Below the pieces are notes generated by a model. The model was not told the origin of the DNA. It saw only the letters and a list, made by a program, of their open reading frames with translations, and did not search any database. From positions 1,294,614 through 1,358,613 of the forward strand of contig SCFE01000062.1 in assembly GCA_004352715.1 (NCBI GenBank): a DNA stretch of 64,000 nucleotides, in the 5' to 3' direction. The DNA is from Hofstenia miamia. Taxonomy: Eukaryota > Xenacoelomorpha > Acoela. Below, piece after piece: positions 46,834 through 58,974 of the stretch (its first letter is position 1; every line of letters begins with the position of its first letter). A program made the position numbers and the translations under genes.

Positions 46834-46888
46834 TTTTACAAATAATTCCCTCTAAATTTACTTGATTTTATAGCAATATTTTATTTCA

Positions 46889-47164
46889 CTAAATCTTAAT
46901 TATTGGTAACAATAGTTTATGTATATAATCTTCTTTCGTATTTAGACTTGGTTGAAATGATCTTATTAAAATGCTTTCAGTGATTTTAAGATATTTTGCA
47001 TCGGTATTCTTTAAAATTTTTACATCATAACTTAGTCCACAATTTTTAAGGTGTTTTGAAATGGTTGAATTAGTTTCATGTTCTTTTGTTCTTCTGCTTA
47101 GTTGACGACCACAATATCCGATATAATCCTCACCACAGAAAGAACATGAAACTAATTCAACCAT
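46889..47164 (-). pseudogene. Penelope-like GIY-YIG endonuclease C-terminal part
   Basis: The frame reads CSFCGEDYIGYCGRQLSRRT, then EHETNSTISKHLKNCG, then ILKNTDAKYLKITESILI and SFQPSLN, ending about 15 residues later. This matches the Penelope-type GIY-YIG domain: C-x2-C before YIG, the R-L--R--EH helix, the H-x4-C pair, a Glu in the last helix and a P-LN ending. The GIY part and the RT lie outside the preserved piece. The plus strand of the right arm encodes the same peptide again, but with an A-run insertion that shifts the frame. Without its partner domain this fragment is not autonomous. Confidence 0.8.
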
Positions 47165-47393
47165 TTCAAAACACCTTAAAAATTGTGGACTAAGTTATGA
47201 TGTAAAAAAATTTTAAAGAATACCGATGCAAAATATCTTAAAATCACTGAAAGCATTTTAATAAGATCATTTCAACCAAGTCTAAATACGAAAGAAGATT
47301 ATATACATAAACTATTGTTACCAATAATTAAGATTTAGTGAAATAAAATATTGCTATAAAATCAAGTAAATTTGGAGGGAATTATTTGTAAAA

Positions 47394-47418
47394 CTGACGA
47401 TGACTTTGTAAGTCGAAA
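47394..47418 (+). ncRNA. Hammerhead-ribozyme-like core, right arm
   Basis: Mirror copy of the core at 46809-46833: CTGACGA (47394-47400), stem GACTT/AAGTC (47402-47406 and 47410-47414) and GAAA (47415-47418). Same reservations apply. Confidence 0.35.
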
Positions 47419-47444
47419 TATATTTGAATGTTTTTGTTAAAATT

Positions 47445-48857
47445 TTGCATAGTACTGCATGCACCCAGGAATAGACATTTCTATTTGATTGGAGTTACTT
47501 CTACACTAAAGTTACTTACAATAGCTAAATTAGTTAAAGTATTCACATTAATTTAAAAGGTTAATATGTAATTGAGAGAAATAAAACTTAATTTTTTTTA
47601 TTTGGGGGCGGTAAGGCCTGCACAAATACGGCATGTAAAGCCTGCAGGCGGCCGGTGTGTAGCTCTGCACCAGTGGAATTGCCAGAATTTTTAAATTTAT
47701 TCTTCAAAATAAATTTATTCATAAAAACACGCATTTTTGAGAAAAGTTGATCTAATTTGTGCTGCAACTCACTACGTCTACATATGAAAGCAAATGCTGC
47801 GGAATTTTATGAATGGCGTTTTCATATAACTTCAATTTGCAAATCAATGTATATCTATTTTAGTGGATAATGTCCATTTCATTATAAATTCTAAATGAAG
47901 TTTTATCTTGACAAAGTTTTGATATCCTAAGCAATCAGTTTTTGGAAATATTGTCATCATTCTATTCGTAAATGAACATACTAAATTTATTAGCACTTGG
48001 AATGGTATTTTGACGCACATATACCCCCTAAAAGACTTTACACTGTTTTATATATCTGTAAATAGATGTCTATCACTGCCATATGTATTGATATCAATTT
48101 CATGACACATAGGTTGTTTCTGAAATTGTATATGCTGCATACAGCTAGTGAGCAGCCAAAGAGATTATCAACAACAAACATGTTATCATCGACATTTCAT
48201 CACAATAGTAATATTCATAATTTTATAATTATAAAAAATAATCGTACTTTGAATAAAATGTCCTGGCTTAAATTTTGTCTTTAGCTACAAAGTGCCTGAC
48301 AGTTTTACTTGACTTATGTTTATTTGAAGCTAACTCATTAAATCAGATTAATTGCTAACCTGATTAAAATCTGGCTGTATCAGTTGATTATTAATCCCAA
48401 AACGTAATATTTATGTGGCACACAACTTCATATAATACAATTGAAGCCACTTGTTCTTCTATGCTAAGCAGTTCTTATTATTGTAAAAGTACATTCTGCA
48501 AAGTACTTATTTTTGAGAAATATTCAATGAAACTTTGTAATACTTATTAACAAGAACCGGAAAAATAGATAGCAAAAACCTTCAAAATAGTATAAAGTTT
48601 TCAAATACGTCAAAAATAGTTTAATTAGTTCCTATAGGGAAACTACTTTTTCAGCTGCAAAATGTCTCTTTGATATATTATGAAGCCAAAATGAAACATC
48701 AAATTTATATTCTGATTAGTTCTCGGTGGCTTTCACAAAATACGTTTGGTTACGTTTTCGGTTTTTTACTTAACTACAATCGGTATTAGTAAAAAGTTAC
48801 TCAAGAGAAAAATATCTTTTTAGGGTATTTATTCAAAACAATAAATTATGTTCTTAA
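47445..48857. other. AT-rich spacer with a GC-rich patch
   Basis: A GC-rich patch at about 47604-47680 (AAGCCTGCAGGCGGCCGGTG) followed by CACCAGTGGAATTGCCAG resembles a hAT-element edge but lacks a partner. Otherwise nothing recognised. Confidence 0.35.
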
Positions 48858-49703
48858 TCAAGTTTAACAAAATGACATTTGAACTTGACAAGAAAACTGC
48901 ATCGCTTCTTGGAAATAACATTACATGTGAGTGTTTCAGCTGACAAACGAAAACTTGATTTTCATTTTCTTCTCTCATTTCGGTTTAGGTTTTGAGTGAA
49001 CACCAGCGGTTTCGATATTTTTGCATATTTACAACATCACTATACTTCAAATAAAAAAACATTATGCAAGCCCTCCATATGTCTTCATAGCAATATAAAT
49101 ATGCATTTGTATAGTTTTTTCAAAAGATTTTGCTCCTATAAAGTATTTTTTTAAGAATTTGGACTCAGTGGCGTCAAGTCACTTAAAAATCATGGGGCTA
49201 CCGGTTCGAAAATTGCGTGTGTGTGAATTTTGTCATAGTTGTTAGAACACATATATATAGAGTTGCTTTCTTAAATCTTTTTAAGAGGGTGGGTAAAATT
49301 TTATATTTCATGAAAATGTCTTAACTCTAACCTACTTAAGATTATATAAAGCTATTTATTGCGTCTTGAAGAAATTAAAAATGATCATAAACAAGAGACT
49401 ACAGGATGGAAGAGTGCTTCCTCTTTCAATTACACCTTAAAACTCTTCTCAGTTTTGAGCAATTGTTGGCATCATGATTTCTGTCATTGTGAAGCGCGTT
49501 CCTCTATTGGGCTTTGGGAAAAAATATTTGAATTTAGCGGTTAACTCCATAGTATTTAGAAATAATAAGTATCTGAGCTTAAATTATGGAGGTAATTTGA
49601 GTGAATTTTAAGAAATCAGAGTTTTCATCAAAAATAGTTGTCAAGTACATCAGTACTGCAGGCAATTTTTTCGAAATTTTCACCACTTATTAAGTGCACA
49701 TTA
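48858..49703. repeat. Inverted repeat pair B, right arm
   Basis: Reverse complement of 42374-43221; its right edge is cut by a 1000-N gap. It repeats the short phosphatase-like ending on the minus strand (49703-49627). Confidence 0.9.
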
Positions 49704-50703
49704 NNNNNNNNNNNNNNNNNNNNNNNNNNNNNNNNNNNNNNNNNNNNNNNNNNNNNNNNNNNNNNNNNNNNNNNNNNNNNNNNNNNNNNNNNNNNNNNNN
49801 NNNNNNNNNNNNNNNNNNNNNNNNNNNNNNNNNNNNNNNNNNNNNNNNNNNNNNNNNNNNNNNNNNNNNNNNNNNNNNNNNNNNNNNNNNNNNNNNNNNN
49901 NNNNNNNNNNNNNNNNNNNNNNNNNNNNNNNNNNNNNNNNNNNNNNNNNNNNNNNNNNNNNNNNNNNNNNNNNNNNNNNNNNNNNNNNNNNNNNNNNNNN
50001 NNNNNNNNNNNNNNNNNNNNNNNNNNNNNNNNNNNNNNNNNNNNNNNNNNNNNNNNNNNNNNNNNNNNNNNNNNNNNNNNNNNNNNNNNNNNNNNNNNNN
50101 NNNNNNNNNNNNNNNNNNNNNNNNNNNNNNNNNNNNNNNNNNNNNNNNNNNNNNNNNNNNNNNNNNNNNNNNNNNNNNNNNNNNNNNNNNNNNNNNNNNN
50201 NNNNNNNNNNNNNNNNNNNNNNNNNNNNNNNNNNNNNNNNNNNNNNNNNNNNNNNNNNNNNNNNNNNNNNNNNNNNNNNNNNNNNNNNNNNNNNNNNNNN
50301 NNNNNNNNNNNNNNNNNNNNNNNNNNNNNNNNNNNNNNNNNNNNNNNNNNNNNNNNNNNNNNNNNNNNNNNNNNNNNNNNNNNNNNNNNNNNNNNNNNNN
50401 NNNNNNNNNNNNNNNNNNNNNNNNNNNNNNNNNNNNNNNNNNNNNNNNNNNNNNNNNNNNNNNNNNNNNNNNNNNNNNNNNNNNNNNNNNNNNNNNNNNN
50501 NNNNNNNNNNNNNNNNNNNNNNNNNNNNNNNNNNNNNNNNNNNNNNNNNNNNNNNNNNNNNNNNNNNNNNNNNNNNNNNNNNNNNNNNNNNNNNNNNNNN
50601 NNNNNNNNNNNNNNNNNNNNNNNNNNNNNNNNNNNNNNNNNNNNNNNNNNNNNNNNNNNNNNNNNNNNNNNNNNNNNNNNNNNNNNNNNNNNNNNNNNNN
50701 NNN
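49704..50703. other. Assembly gap, 1000 N
   Basis: Round-number gap. On the minus strand a phosphatase start lies right of it and a possible phosphatase end left of it, but the join is not sequence-supported. Confidence 0.98.
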
Positions 50704-50779
50704 TTTGTGCAAATTCCAATTTATACTCTTCTGCTGAAATAGCAGTTATCAAATATATTACCACAATTTGCAATAGCAT
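50704..50779 (-). CDS. Acid phosphatase N-terminal end, second copy (runs into gap)
   Basis: The minus strand from the ATG at 50779 encodes MLLQIVVIYLITAISAEEYK and a few more residues, identical to the first 25 residues of the intact gene at 61187. It then enters the gap. The secretion signal is complete and the active-site RHG box would lie just inside the gap. The upstream sequence is also an inverted copy of the intact gene's 5' flank. Either a head-to-head paralogue or an allelic contig placed in reverse would explain this. Confidence 0.7.
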
Positions 50780-51898
50780 TATCAATGAATGTCTTTCGCA
50801 CCTAGATAAACATATAATTGCACTGTCAAAACAGCATTTATATAGTTCCTATTTACCTGGAATATATATTTGCACAATTCACAGAAATCAATCTCTGAAA
50901 AATTTTATTGAAAAATGATGCTGATGCAATGCCATTAATATGCATTTAGTTGACTAAATTCAATATCAATAAATGTTTTGAACTAAGTGCCAAATCCCAA
51001 GTAGCAATGATCAATGGGCCATTATTGGTCCATTATTGGCATCGTTGGCCAACCATTTGCCAATATAAAATTAATGTTAGAAGAGCTATTATTATGTAAC
51101 ATAGCAACAATTTTATAAATTTATGTTATGCAAAAATTTTTTAATATTACTATTTTATTTTAAATATTTTTATATAAGCTTTTCAAAAATTTATTATACA
51201 CCAATATCTTTTTGAGAACATTTAACGAATTGCACATGGGACGTTTAAATTTATTAGCAAATGCAAACTTTTCATTAAATGTATTGATTATTATTATTTA
51301 TATAGTGTTAATATAAAAATTAATTTCTTAAATTTACATTCTTAATAATATTTCTTTGTATTAAGGCGTTTATATTTATTTTCTAGTATTTAACATTTTG
51401 ATTAACTTCTTGAGTATACGAAAATAGTTTTTCAGAGGCAATGCAAAAAATGTACATATCGGCCTCATACTATTGTATCATGTAAAACCTTTAAGATTAA
51501 ATAGTGAACACATTTTTCTCATTTCAAATAGTAAATGTGTTTTCAATTGTTTGGTTTTTAAATTGTATAAATGAATTTTGAAATTCTTGTGTGCTGCTCA
51601 TTTTTCATTATCGATGAAATTGAAGCTTCTTCTCTTTAATGTTTATAACAATTTATTGAATTTTTAATGTATTCAACTCTTGTATTCAATTGCTCTTTAC
51701 AGGGTTTGTGTGGAATAATACATGTAAATTTCTAGCAAAGCTATGTGATAAATTTAGAGTAATTTTTCTAATTACGCCAATGCGACATTCTTAAATTCGA
51801 TTCTTTCTATGTATTTTCGAAGTGGTTTTGCAACCGTATTCCCACTATTGTGTACCATATTTTCATTAATAAGCGTTTATTTTACCAAATGCCAAAAG

Positions 51899-52664
51899 AA
51901 TATATGAACAACCACTTGATAGTTCAAGTTCATTTGATACAAACAGCGCTTCTACTAGTAGCTCAAATTATTCGGAAGAAGAATGCTTTGCAAATGATTT
52001 CTTATCAGATTCAGAGTCCACTGATGTAGAGGATGTTGCTTCAAGTATGTTGCTTTCAGTATATACTTATGCAGATGCATATAAGCACTTTATACACTTT
52101 TTGAGTTCGTAAAAGTGGATCCACTTTACAATATTTAGTTACTTGTGGTCACCTGCTCGGCTTTTAAACATAACATCTTGTTTCTTCACTCCTTTACCTC
52201 TGAATACGACTTTTTAGCTTGTCATCCTCGCATCTAGTCTTCCATCTTCATCACTATTTTCTTGTAAAAGTCTTATTTATAGTTTTGTATAAACAATCAA
52301 ATTTGTCTAAATTCATTACTATTAATAACTACAATTGGCAATGCACATGTTATCTTAGTTTTTAATAATTTCCCTGTCAAATTGAAAATTTGTACCATAA
52401 GTTATTCTTGAATATAAACATATTTAAAACCCAAAATTGGCAAAATGCACCCTACATTTATATTTTTGCTATAACGTTAAATTTTTGATCATATAATATT
52501 GCAAAACCTTATAATTTAGATGAACCTTCAGCACATACTAATGTAAGATCCCTGCGAAAGGATCTAAATGCTTGGAATTGTAAATATTATGCTACGCTTG
52601 TAGCTTTAAGTGCTTTGCTAAAGATCTTAGCTTATGATTATTCTGGTAGTGATCTTAAAAAAAA
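51899..52664 (+). CDS. Transposase-like gene, two exons (partial, runs into gap)
   Basis: Exon 51899-52044 follows a CCAAAAG acceptor and encodes a Ser/Asp/Glu-rich stretch (FDTNSASTSSSNYSEEE, then SDSESTDVED) up to a GTATGT donor. Exon 52520-52664 follows ATAATTTAG and joins in phase 1 to read NEPSAHTNVRSLRKDLNAWN, then ALSALLKILAYDYSG before the gap. The R-LR-DL--W then A---LL-IL pattern, with an NLDGLPIFKS block in the other copy, recalls a widespread uncharacterised transposon-encoded protein family of animals. I cannot name the superfamily. Matching splice phase supports the model. Exon 1 is missing from the inverted counterpart. Confidence 0.5.
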
Positions 52665-52834
52665 NNNNNNNNNNNNNNNNNNNNNNNNNNNNNNNNNNNN
52701 NNNNNNNNNNNNNNNNNNNNNNNNNNNNNNNNNNNNNNNNNNNNNNNNNNNNNNNNNNNNNNNNNNNNNNNNNNNNNNNNNNNNNNNNNNNNNNNNNNNN
52801 NNNNNNNNNNNNNNNNNNNNNNNNNNNNNNNNNN
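52665..52834. other. Assembly gap, 170 N
   Basis: Gap inside the inverted arm; the other arm holds about 1 kb here, so the true gap is probably larger than drawn. Confidence 0.95.
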
Positions 52835-53407
52835 TATTTTATTTATTTTGGATAGCCGTTAATTCCTATTTTAGGTTTTTGTAAGATGAAAATTCCGAAG
52901 TTTAGCAGCATGGTTGTGTAATTGAATTTCAGTCAAAATATCCTGTTTCAATTCTTTTATAGTATGTACTTTCTTTTATGCAAATGGACGAATATTTATT
53001 TGATTAACTATTAAAATTCCTAAAATTGTGAAATTGAATTATTTCATGTTCTCTTGTTCTATTTTAATTTTCTTCCATATACTTTGCATTTTCAGAGAAT
53101 CTGTTCTTTCGATTTGTATATATTTCCACATTTTATTTACTAATTAGTAAAACCGAATTCACAGCTAATGTGACCGCGTTGCATACATTTTTAATGCATA
53201 AATGTTATACATTCTGCTAATATTGCTATAAATATATTTTGAATAGTACGGATGTACAGTATCGCAAATACCATGGGCTTGTCAATATGCAATTATTGCT
53301 GTAAATTAAAATAAATTTATTCAAGGTTATATATGAATTAACTATAACGTATAGAATTATATATTTTCATACGTATATTGAACATGTATATGCGACTCAA
53401 CATAGAG

Positions 53408-54343
53408 CCTTTATAATTGAAGCATATGGTGCAAAAATTCATTATGCGCAAATTGATTCAAAATGAGAAATCGAATTTTTTAGCTTACATTTGTACTCTG
53501 CTAATTAGTGCCAGTTACCTGATTCTTCATAAAGCTATGATCAACGGCAGGGTCATTTCACTTGTTTTGCATCCAACAACCTGCAGTTCCTCTTTACATA
53601 ATTCTATCGATTTAGCAATTTTGTCAATTACAAATCCTTATATCTTGTTTTGTATAAATTTGCATAAATATACTTCATATCTTGCAATTTTTTTAAAGAA
53701 TGAATTCCCAATTTTCTGAGATATTGTTCTTAAATATATACTGCTTTCTACGAATTTAGTTAATTATGCAAAGTTATCGGTCTATATCTATTATTTTTTA
53801 CTCTATACATATCAAGAAATTATTTTGGTTGTTGGTAGCCATCTAGTGGCGAAATAAAGCAATTGCAATTATTGAATGCTGATATATTTTTGTTTTCATT
53901 GTCATGTAAATCATTTAAAAGATTTTTCTGATTTCTGATAAAGTCAAGTTGTCTTTTGTAATTAATTTAAGCTTTTCTTAAAAATTATGCCATAATAAGA
54001 GTTCTACAAAATTTAATTACAATGTTCTTAGATTCAGTATATTAGCAGTTTTTTTTAATGATTCATAATAAATTTATTGTTAATGGTTCGTGACTGTTTA
54101 CTTAAATATTTCTTGCAAAATCTTGCATGTACACAAATGAAATTCCATGAATTTTCACTGAACAAAGAAACCTTTTAAATCAAAAAAATTTCAAGTTCAA
54201 TTGGCGTATTCTCTTGTGAAAAATTATACTTCTGACAGTTTGGGATGCACATGCACCAGAACATTTAGGTGCTAGTTTATAAAAAATTACTAATGAAATT
54301 ATCAACGTACATATATAGGAATTTATTTATATATGATATATAT
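53408..54343. other. AT-rich spacer between inverted arms
   Basis: No gene recognised. A phrase TAGCCATCTAGTGGCGAAATAAAG near 53836-53859 resembles the CGCCATCTAGCGACAAAATA phrase at 43296 and may be a small dispersed repeat. Confidence 0.35.
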
Positions 54344-55343
54344 NNNNNNNNNNNNNNNNNNNNNNNNNNNNNNNNNNNNNNNNNNNNNNNNNNNNNNNNN
54401 NNNNNNNNNNNNNNNNNNNNNNNNNNNNNNNNNNNNNNNNNNNNNNNNNNNNNNNNNNNNNNNNNNNNNNNNNNNNNNNNNNNNNNNNNNNNNNNNNNNN
54501 NNNNNNNNNNNNNNNNNNNNNNNNNNNNNNNNNNNNNNNNNNNNNNNNNNNNNNNNNNNNNNNNNNNNNNNNNNNNNNNNNNNNNNNNNNNNNNNNNNNN
54601 NNNNNNNNNNNNNNNNNNNNNNNNNNNNNNNNNNNNNNNNNNNNNNNNNNNNNNNNNNNNNNNNNNNNNNNNNNNNNNNNNNNNNNNNNNNNNNNNNNNN
54701 NNNNNNNNNNNNNNNNNNNNNNNNNNNNNNNNNNNNNNNNNNNNNNNNNNNNNNNNNNNNNNNNNNNNNNNNNNNNNNNNNNNNNNNNNNNNNNNNNNNN
54801 NNNNNNNNNNNNNNNNNNNNNNNNNNNNNNNNNNNNNNNNNNNNNNNNNNNNNNNNNNNNNNNNNNNNNNNNNNNNNNNNNNNNNNNNNNNNNNNNNNNN
54901 NNNNNNNNNNNNNNNNNNNNNNNNNNNNNNNNNNNNNNNNNNNNNNNNNNNNNNNNNNNNNNNNNNNNNNNNNNNNNNNNNNNNNNNNNNNNNNNNNNNN
55001 NNNNNNNNNNNNNNNNNNNNNNNNNNNNNNNNNNNNNNNNNNNNNNNNNNNNNNNNNNNNNNNNNNNNNNNNNNNNNNNNNNNNNNNNNNNNNNNNNNNN
55101 NNNNNNNNNNNNNNNNNNNNNNNNNNNNNNNNNNNNNNNNNNNNNNNNNNNNNNNNNNNNNNNNNNNNNNNNNNNNNNNNNNNNNNNNNNNNNNNNNNNN
55201 NNNNNNNNNNNNNNNNNNNNNNNNNNNNNNNNNNNNNNNNNNNNNNNNNNNNNNNNNNNNNNNNNNNNNNNNNNNNNNNNNNNNNNNNNNNNNNNNNNNN
55301 NNNNNNNNNNNNNNNNNNNNNNNNNNNNNNNNNNNNNNNNNNN
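54344..55343. other. Assembly gap, 1000 N
   Basis: Round-number gap; it cuts off the 5' part of the retrotransposon that follows. Confidence 0.98.
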
Positions 55344-56773
55344 TATGTGGCTTGAGTCATTCTATGGTGAAAAGTTGCTGGTTAACGTTAGCTACTGCCC
55401 TCATAAACAATATCAAAATGATTTTGTCGAATGTAAATCAGAGGAAATTTCAAGTTTACCATATTTTGATAGAGTGATTCTGTGTGGGGACTATAACATC
55501 AACTTTTATGATAAAAAGCAAGCATACCTAATTAAGAATCTGTTAAATGAATATAACTTCTTTTCATTGAATAAACTTCCCACACGTACCACCCAAATTA
55601 GTACTACATTGATTGATTATATAATCACTAACAACGCTGACAGGTACACAAGTTATTGCTTCTCATGCGTTTTCAGCGACCATAACCTGTTGCTCATAGT
55701 TGATAATGAAATGCACGTTACGAAGTTAAAAAGTTAAGCGTTCTACCAAAAATTTTAATGTAGATAACTTTCTGTTCGATTTATGCTGCGTTAATTGGAA
55801 TGCAATCTACATGCTTGAAAATATGGATGAGATCCTAGCCACGTATCTCCACACGATTGAACAAGTCGTTAACAAGCATGCAACAATGAGAAAAATTTCA
55901 GTGTGCCCACGCATAAACAATCACTTTCGGGATACTCTAAAGAAAGATGAAAGACTAAAACTGAGGGAATGCTTTGCCAAATGGAAGGAAAATAAGTCAC
56001 AAGACGATTATGCCTTGTACGTTATAAAAAAGAAATCGCTTAAGCTTTTGGAGAAAGACATTGTTAAAAACGCGAATTTGTTAGCTTTTGAAAAGCTTGT
56101 TACTCCCAAAGATAAATGGTCATACGCTAAAATGATATTCAAAAACAATGACAAAAAACAAAGAGACATACGGTGCTTATTCAATGGTAAGAAAATCTTA
56201 AGAACACAAGAAGAAATTGTTAATCATTTAAATAGTTTTTTCATCAGCGTTGGAAAATTTTCAGGTTGCTCAGTACAATACACGGATGAAATTCCAAACT
56301 GTGAATCTTCTTTTTATTTCAATTTCTTGTCTGAAAGCGAAGTATTAAGGAATATAAATCTAACCAACAAATAAAAATCCAAAGGACCATGTAAAATACC
56401 CAATTTTATCATGAAATTATCTTTCTCATATACAATATCGCATCTAACTTACATTCTGAATTTATACATCCGCCATTCTTATTTTCCTCAAATTCTTAAG
56501 TACGCCATTGTTATTCCTATCTATAAAAGTAAGGATCCTCAACAACCAACAAATTACAGGCCAATTTCTGTAACTCACATATTGTCAAAAATTTTTGAAC
56601 GAGGTTTATATAACCAACTACAAACTTATTTCAATGAATGAAAATTAATTTGTAACCATCAATTTGGTTTTACTAGGAAAAGATCTGCAACAGACGCATT
56701 ATATGCAGTCGAAGAATGGAGAAAACATCTAAATAACGCTGAATCTGTAGCTTTAGTCTTCGCTGATCTCTCT
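55344..56773 (+). pseudogene. Non-LTR retrotransposon: endonuclease and RT start (gap on both sides)
   Basis: The plus strand encodes, in order, the end of an APE-type endonuclease (55345-55737: VILCGDYNINF, TLIDYIITN and VFSDHN). A frameshift follows, then a lysine-rich linker (55811-56374) with KWSYAKMIF and HLNSFFISVG. The RT start at 56380-56773 has YFPQILKYAIVIPIYKSKD, NYRPISVTHILSKIFE, HQFGFTRKRSATDAL and ALVFADLS, where the gap begins at the first catalytic box. TAA and TGA stops separate the linker and RT frames. Catalytic GDYN and SDHN boxes of the nuclease are present. This is the best-preserved 5' half of a CR1/Jockey-like element in the window, yet it is broken by at least one frameshift and two stops. 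Confidence 0.88.
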
Positions 56774-57773
56774 NNNNNNNNNNNNNNNNNNNNNNNNNNN
56801 NNNNNNNNNNNNNNNNNNNNNNNNNNNNNNNNNNNNNNNNNNNNNNNNNNNNNNNNNNNNNNNNNNNNNNNNNNNNNNNNNNNNNNNNNNNNNNNNNNNN
56901 NNNNNNNNNNNNNNNNNNNNNNNNNNNNNNNNNNNNNNNNNNNNNNNNNNNNNNNNNNNNNNNNNNNNNNNNNNNNNNNNNNNNNNNNNNNNNNNNNNNN
57001 NNNNNNNNNNNNNNNNNNNNNNNNNNNNNNNNNNNNNNNNNNNNNNNNNNNNNNNNNNNNNNNNNNNNNNNNNNNNNNNNNNNNNNNNNNNNNNNNNNNN
57101 NNNNNNNNNNNNNNNNNNNNNNNNNNNNNNNNNNNNNNNNNNNNNNNNNNNNNNNNNNNNNNNNNNNNNNNNNNNNNNNNNNNNNNNNNNNNNNNNNNNN
57201 NNNNNNNNNNNNNNNNNNNNNNNNNNNNNNNNNNNNNNNNNNNNNNNNNNNNNNNNNNNNNNNNNNNNNNNNNNNNNNNNNNNNNNNNNNNNNNNNNNNN
57301 NNNNNNNNNNNNNNNNNNNNNNNNNNNNNNNNNNNNNNNNNNNNNNNNNNNNNNNNNNNNNNNNNNNNNNNNNNNNNNNNNNNNNNNNNNNNNNNNNNNN
57401 NNNNNNNNNNNNNNNNNNNNNNNNNNNNNNNNNNNNNNNNNNNNNNNNNNNNNNNNNNNNNNNNNNNNNNNNNNNNNNNNNNNNNNNNNNNNNNNNNNNN
57501 NNNNNNNNNNNNNNNNNNNNNNNNNNNNNNNNNNNNNNNNNNNNNNNNNNNNNNNNNNNNNNNNNNNNNNNNNNNNNNNNNNNNNNNNNNNNNNNNNNNN
57601 NNNNNNNNNNNNNNNNNNNNNNNNNNNNNNNNNNNNNNNNNNNNNNNNNNNNNNNNNNNNNNNNNNNNNNNNNNNNNNNNNNNNNNNNNNNNNNNNNNNN
57701 NNNNNNNNNNNNNNNNNNNNNNNNNNNNNNNNNNNNNNNNNNNNNNNNNNNNNNNNNNNNNNNNNNNNNNNNN
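56774..57773. other. Assembly gap, 1000 N
   Basis: Round-number gap that hides the RT palm of the element on its left and the inner end of the inverted arm on its right. Confidence 0.98.
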
Positions 57774-58974
57774 TCTATGTTGAGTCGCATATACATGTTC
57801 AATATACGTATGAAAATATATAATTCTATACGTTATAGTTAGTTCATATATAACCTTGAGTAAATTTATTTTAATTTTCAGCAATAATTGCATATTGACA
57901 AGCCCATGGTATTTGCAATACTGTACATCCGTACTATTCAAAATATATTTATAGCAATATTAGCAGAATGTATAACATTTATGCATTAAAAATGTATGCA
58001 ACGCGGTCACATTAGCTGTGAATTCGGTTTTACTAATTAGTAAATAAAATGTGGAAATATATACAAATCGAAAGAACAGATTCTCTGAAAATGCAAAGTA
58101 TATGGAAGAAAATTAAAATAGAACAAGAGAACAGGAAATAATTCAATTTCACAATTTTAGGAATTTTAATAGTCAATCAAATAAATATTCGTCCATTTAC
58201 ATAAAAGAAAGTACATACTATAAAAGAATTGAAGCAGGATATTTTGACTGAAATTCAATTACACAACCATGCTGCTAAACTTCGGAATTTTCATCTTACA
58301 AAAACCTAAAATAGGAATTAACGGCTATCCAAAATAAATAAAATACTATAGTTTATTAGAACTGCGCAAAGTCCAATTATAAATAACTAAATAAATATAA
58401 CAAGTGAGAGACTGTCTAATTTAGAAAATATCAACATTTTAAAGTTAAATGATTTATTTCAATCGTTTTGCAAGAACTCCATCTCTATCTATTGAGATTC
58501 TTAACCAAAATTTAATTTGATTCTTCTTACCAGTTCTTTGCAATTAGTGTCTCCAGGAATCTTAACGAAACATCTAAAAAATTCGAATAGTACAATGTAA
58601 ATGAGAAACTCTTATGATAAATTTAAATGCAAGAGGTAACAAACTAATATGAGACGTATCAATTTCTTGCAACTTTGAGCCAGTAATGTGCTGCAAAATT
58701 GCAGACTAATCAGCCTGCAGTTTGGATAGTTCTCTCCAAATTCGCTGCAGTTGAGCTGAAACATAAAATAATATAGGAGTCTTGCAAATGCAACATACAT
58801 TTCATTTTGCGAATTTCAACTTTTATTTCGTTTATGTCACTAACAACATTAGATCTGGAACTTTTTGTGTTAATTGGGGTAAAGTGCTGGAAACTCCGAT
58901 AACGGCAGCTCACTACACTAAATCAAATAAGTAAGTTATACGAGTTAGGAAAATTTACATTGAGTACAGAATTA

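Larger units (their letters stand above)
46783..47444. mobile_element. Penelope-like element 3' end forming a 0.66-kb palindrome
   Basis: Left arm 46783-47086 and right arm 47139-47444 are inverted copies around a 52-base centre. The minus strand across centre and left arm encodes the GIY-YIG endonuclease end of a Penelope-like element. Each arm carries the same 3' untranslated sequence with a hammerhead-like core pointing outward. Head-to-head arrangement of two 3' ends is compatible with the complex, partly inverted copies Penelope-like elements are known to leave. The reverse transcriptase is absent. Confidence 0.75.
50704..53407. repeat. Large inverted repeat pair A, left arm
   Basis: Reverse complement of 57774-61257 in blocks: 50704-51370 with about 60550-61257, 52345-52664 with about 59320-59636, and 52835-53407 with 57774-58346. 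51370-52345 does not match its counterpart. A 170-N gap (52665-52834) stands where the other arm has about 1 kb. Arm content: phosphatase 5' end and flank, and a transposase-like gene. Confidence 0.88.

Noticed and set aside
42533-49544. Identical 61-codon frames at 42533-42718 (minus) and 49359-49544 (plus)
   Set aside because: They duplicate because they lie in the inverted repeat; composition is that of chance translation next to the phosphatase-like ending.
49628-50785. One 385-codon minus-strand frame read as a complete second phosphatase
   Set aside because: About 1000 of its bases are N. Only the first 25 residues are secure, and the link to the left end is not sequence-supported.
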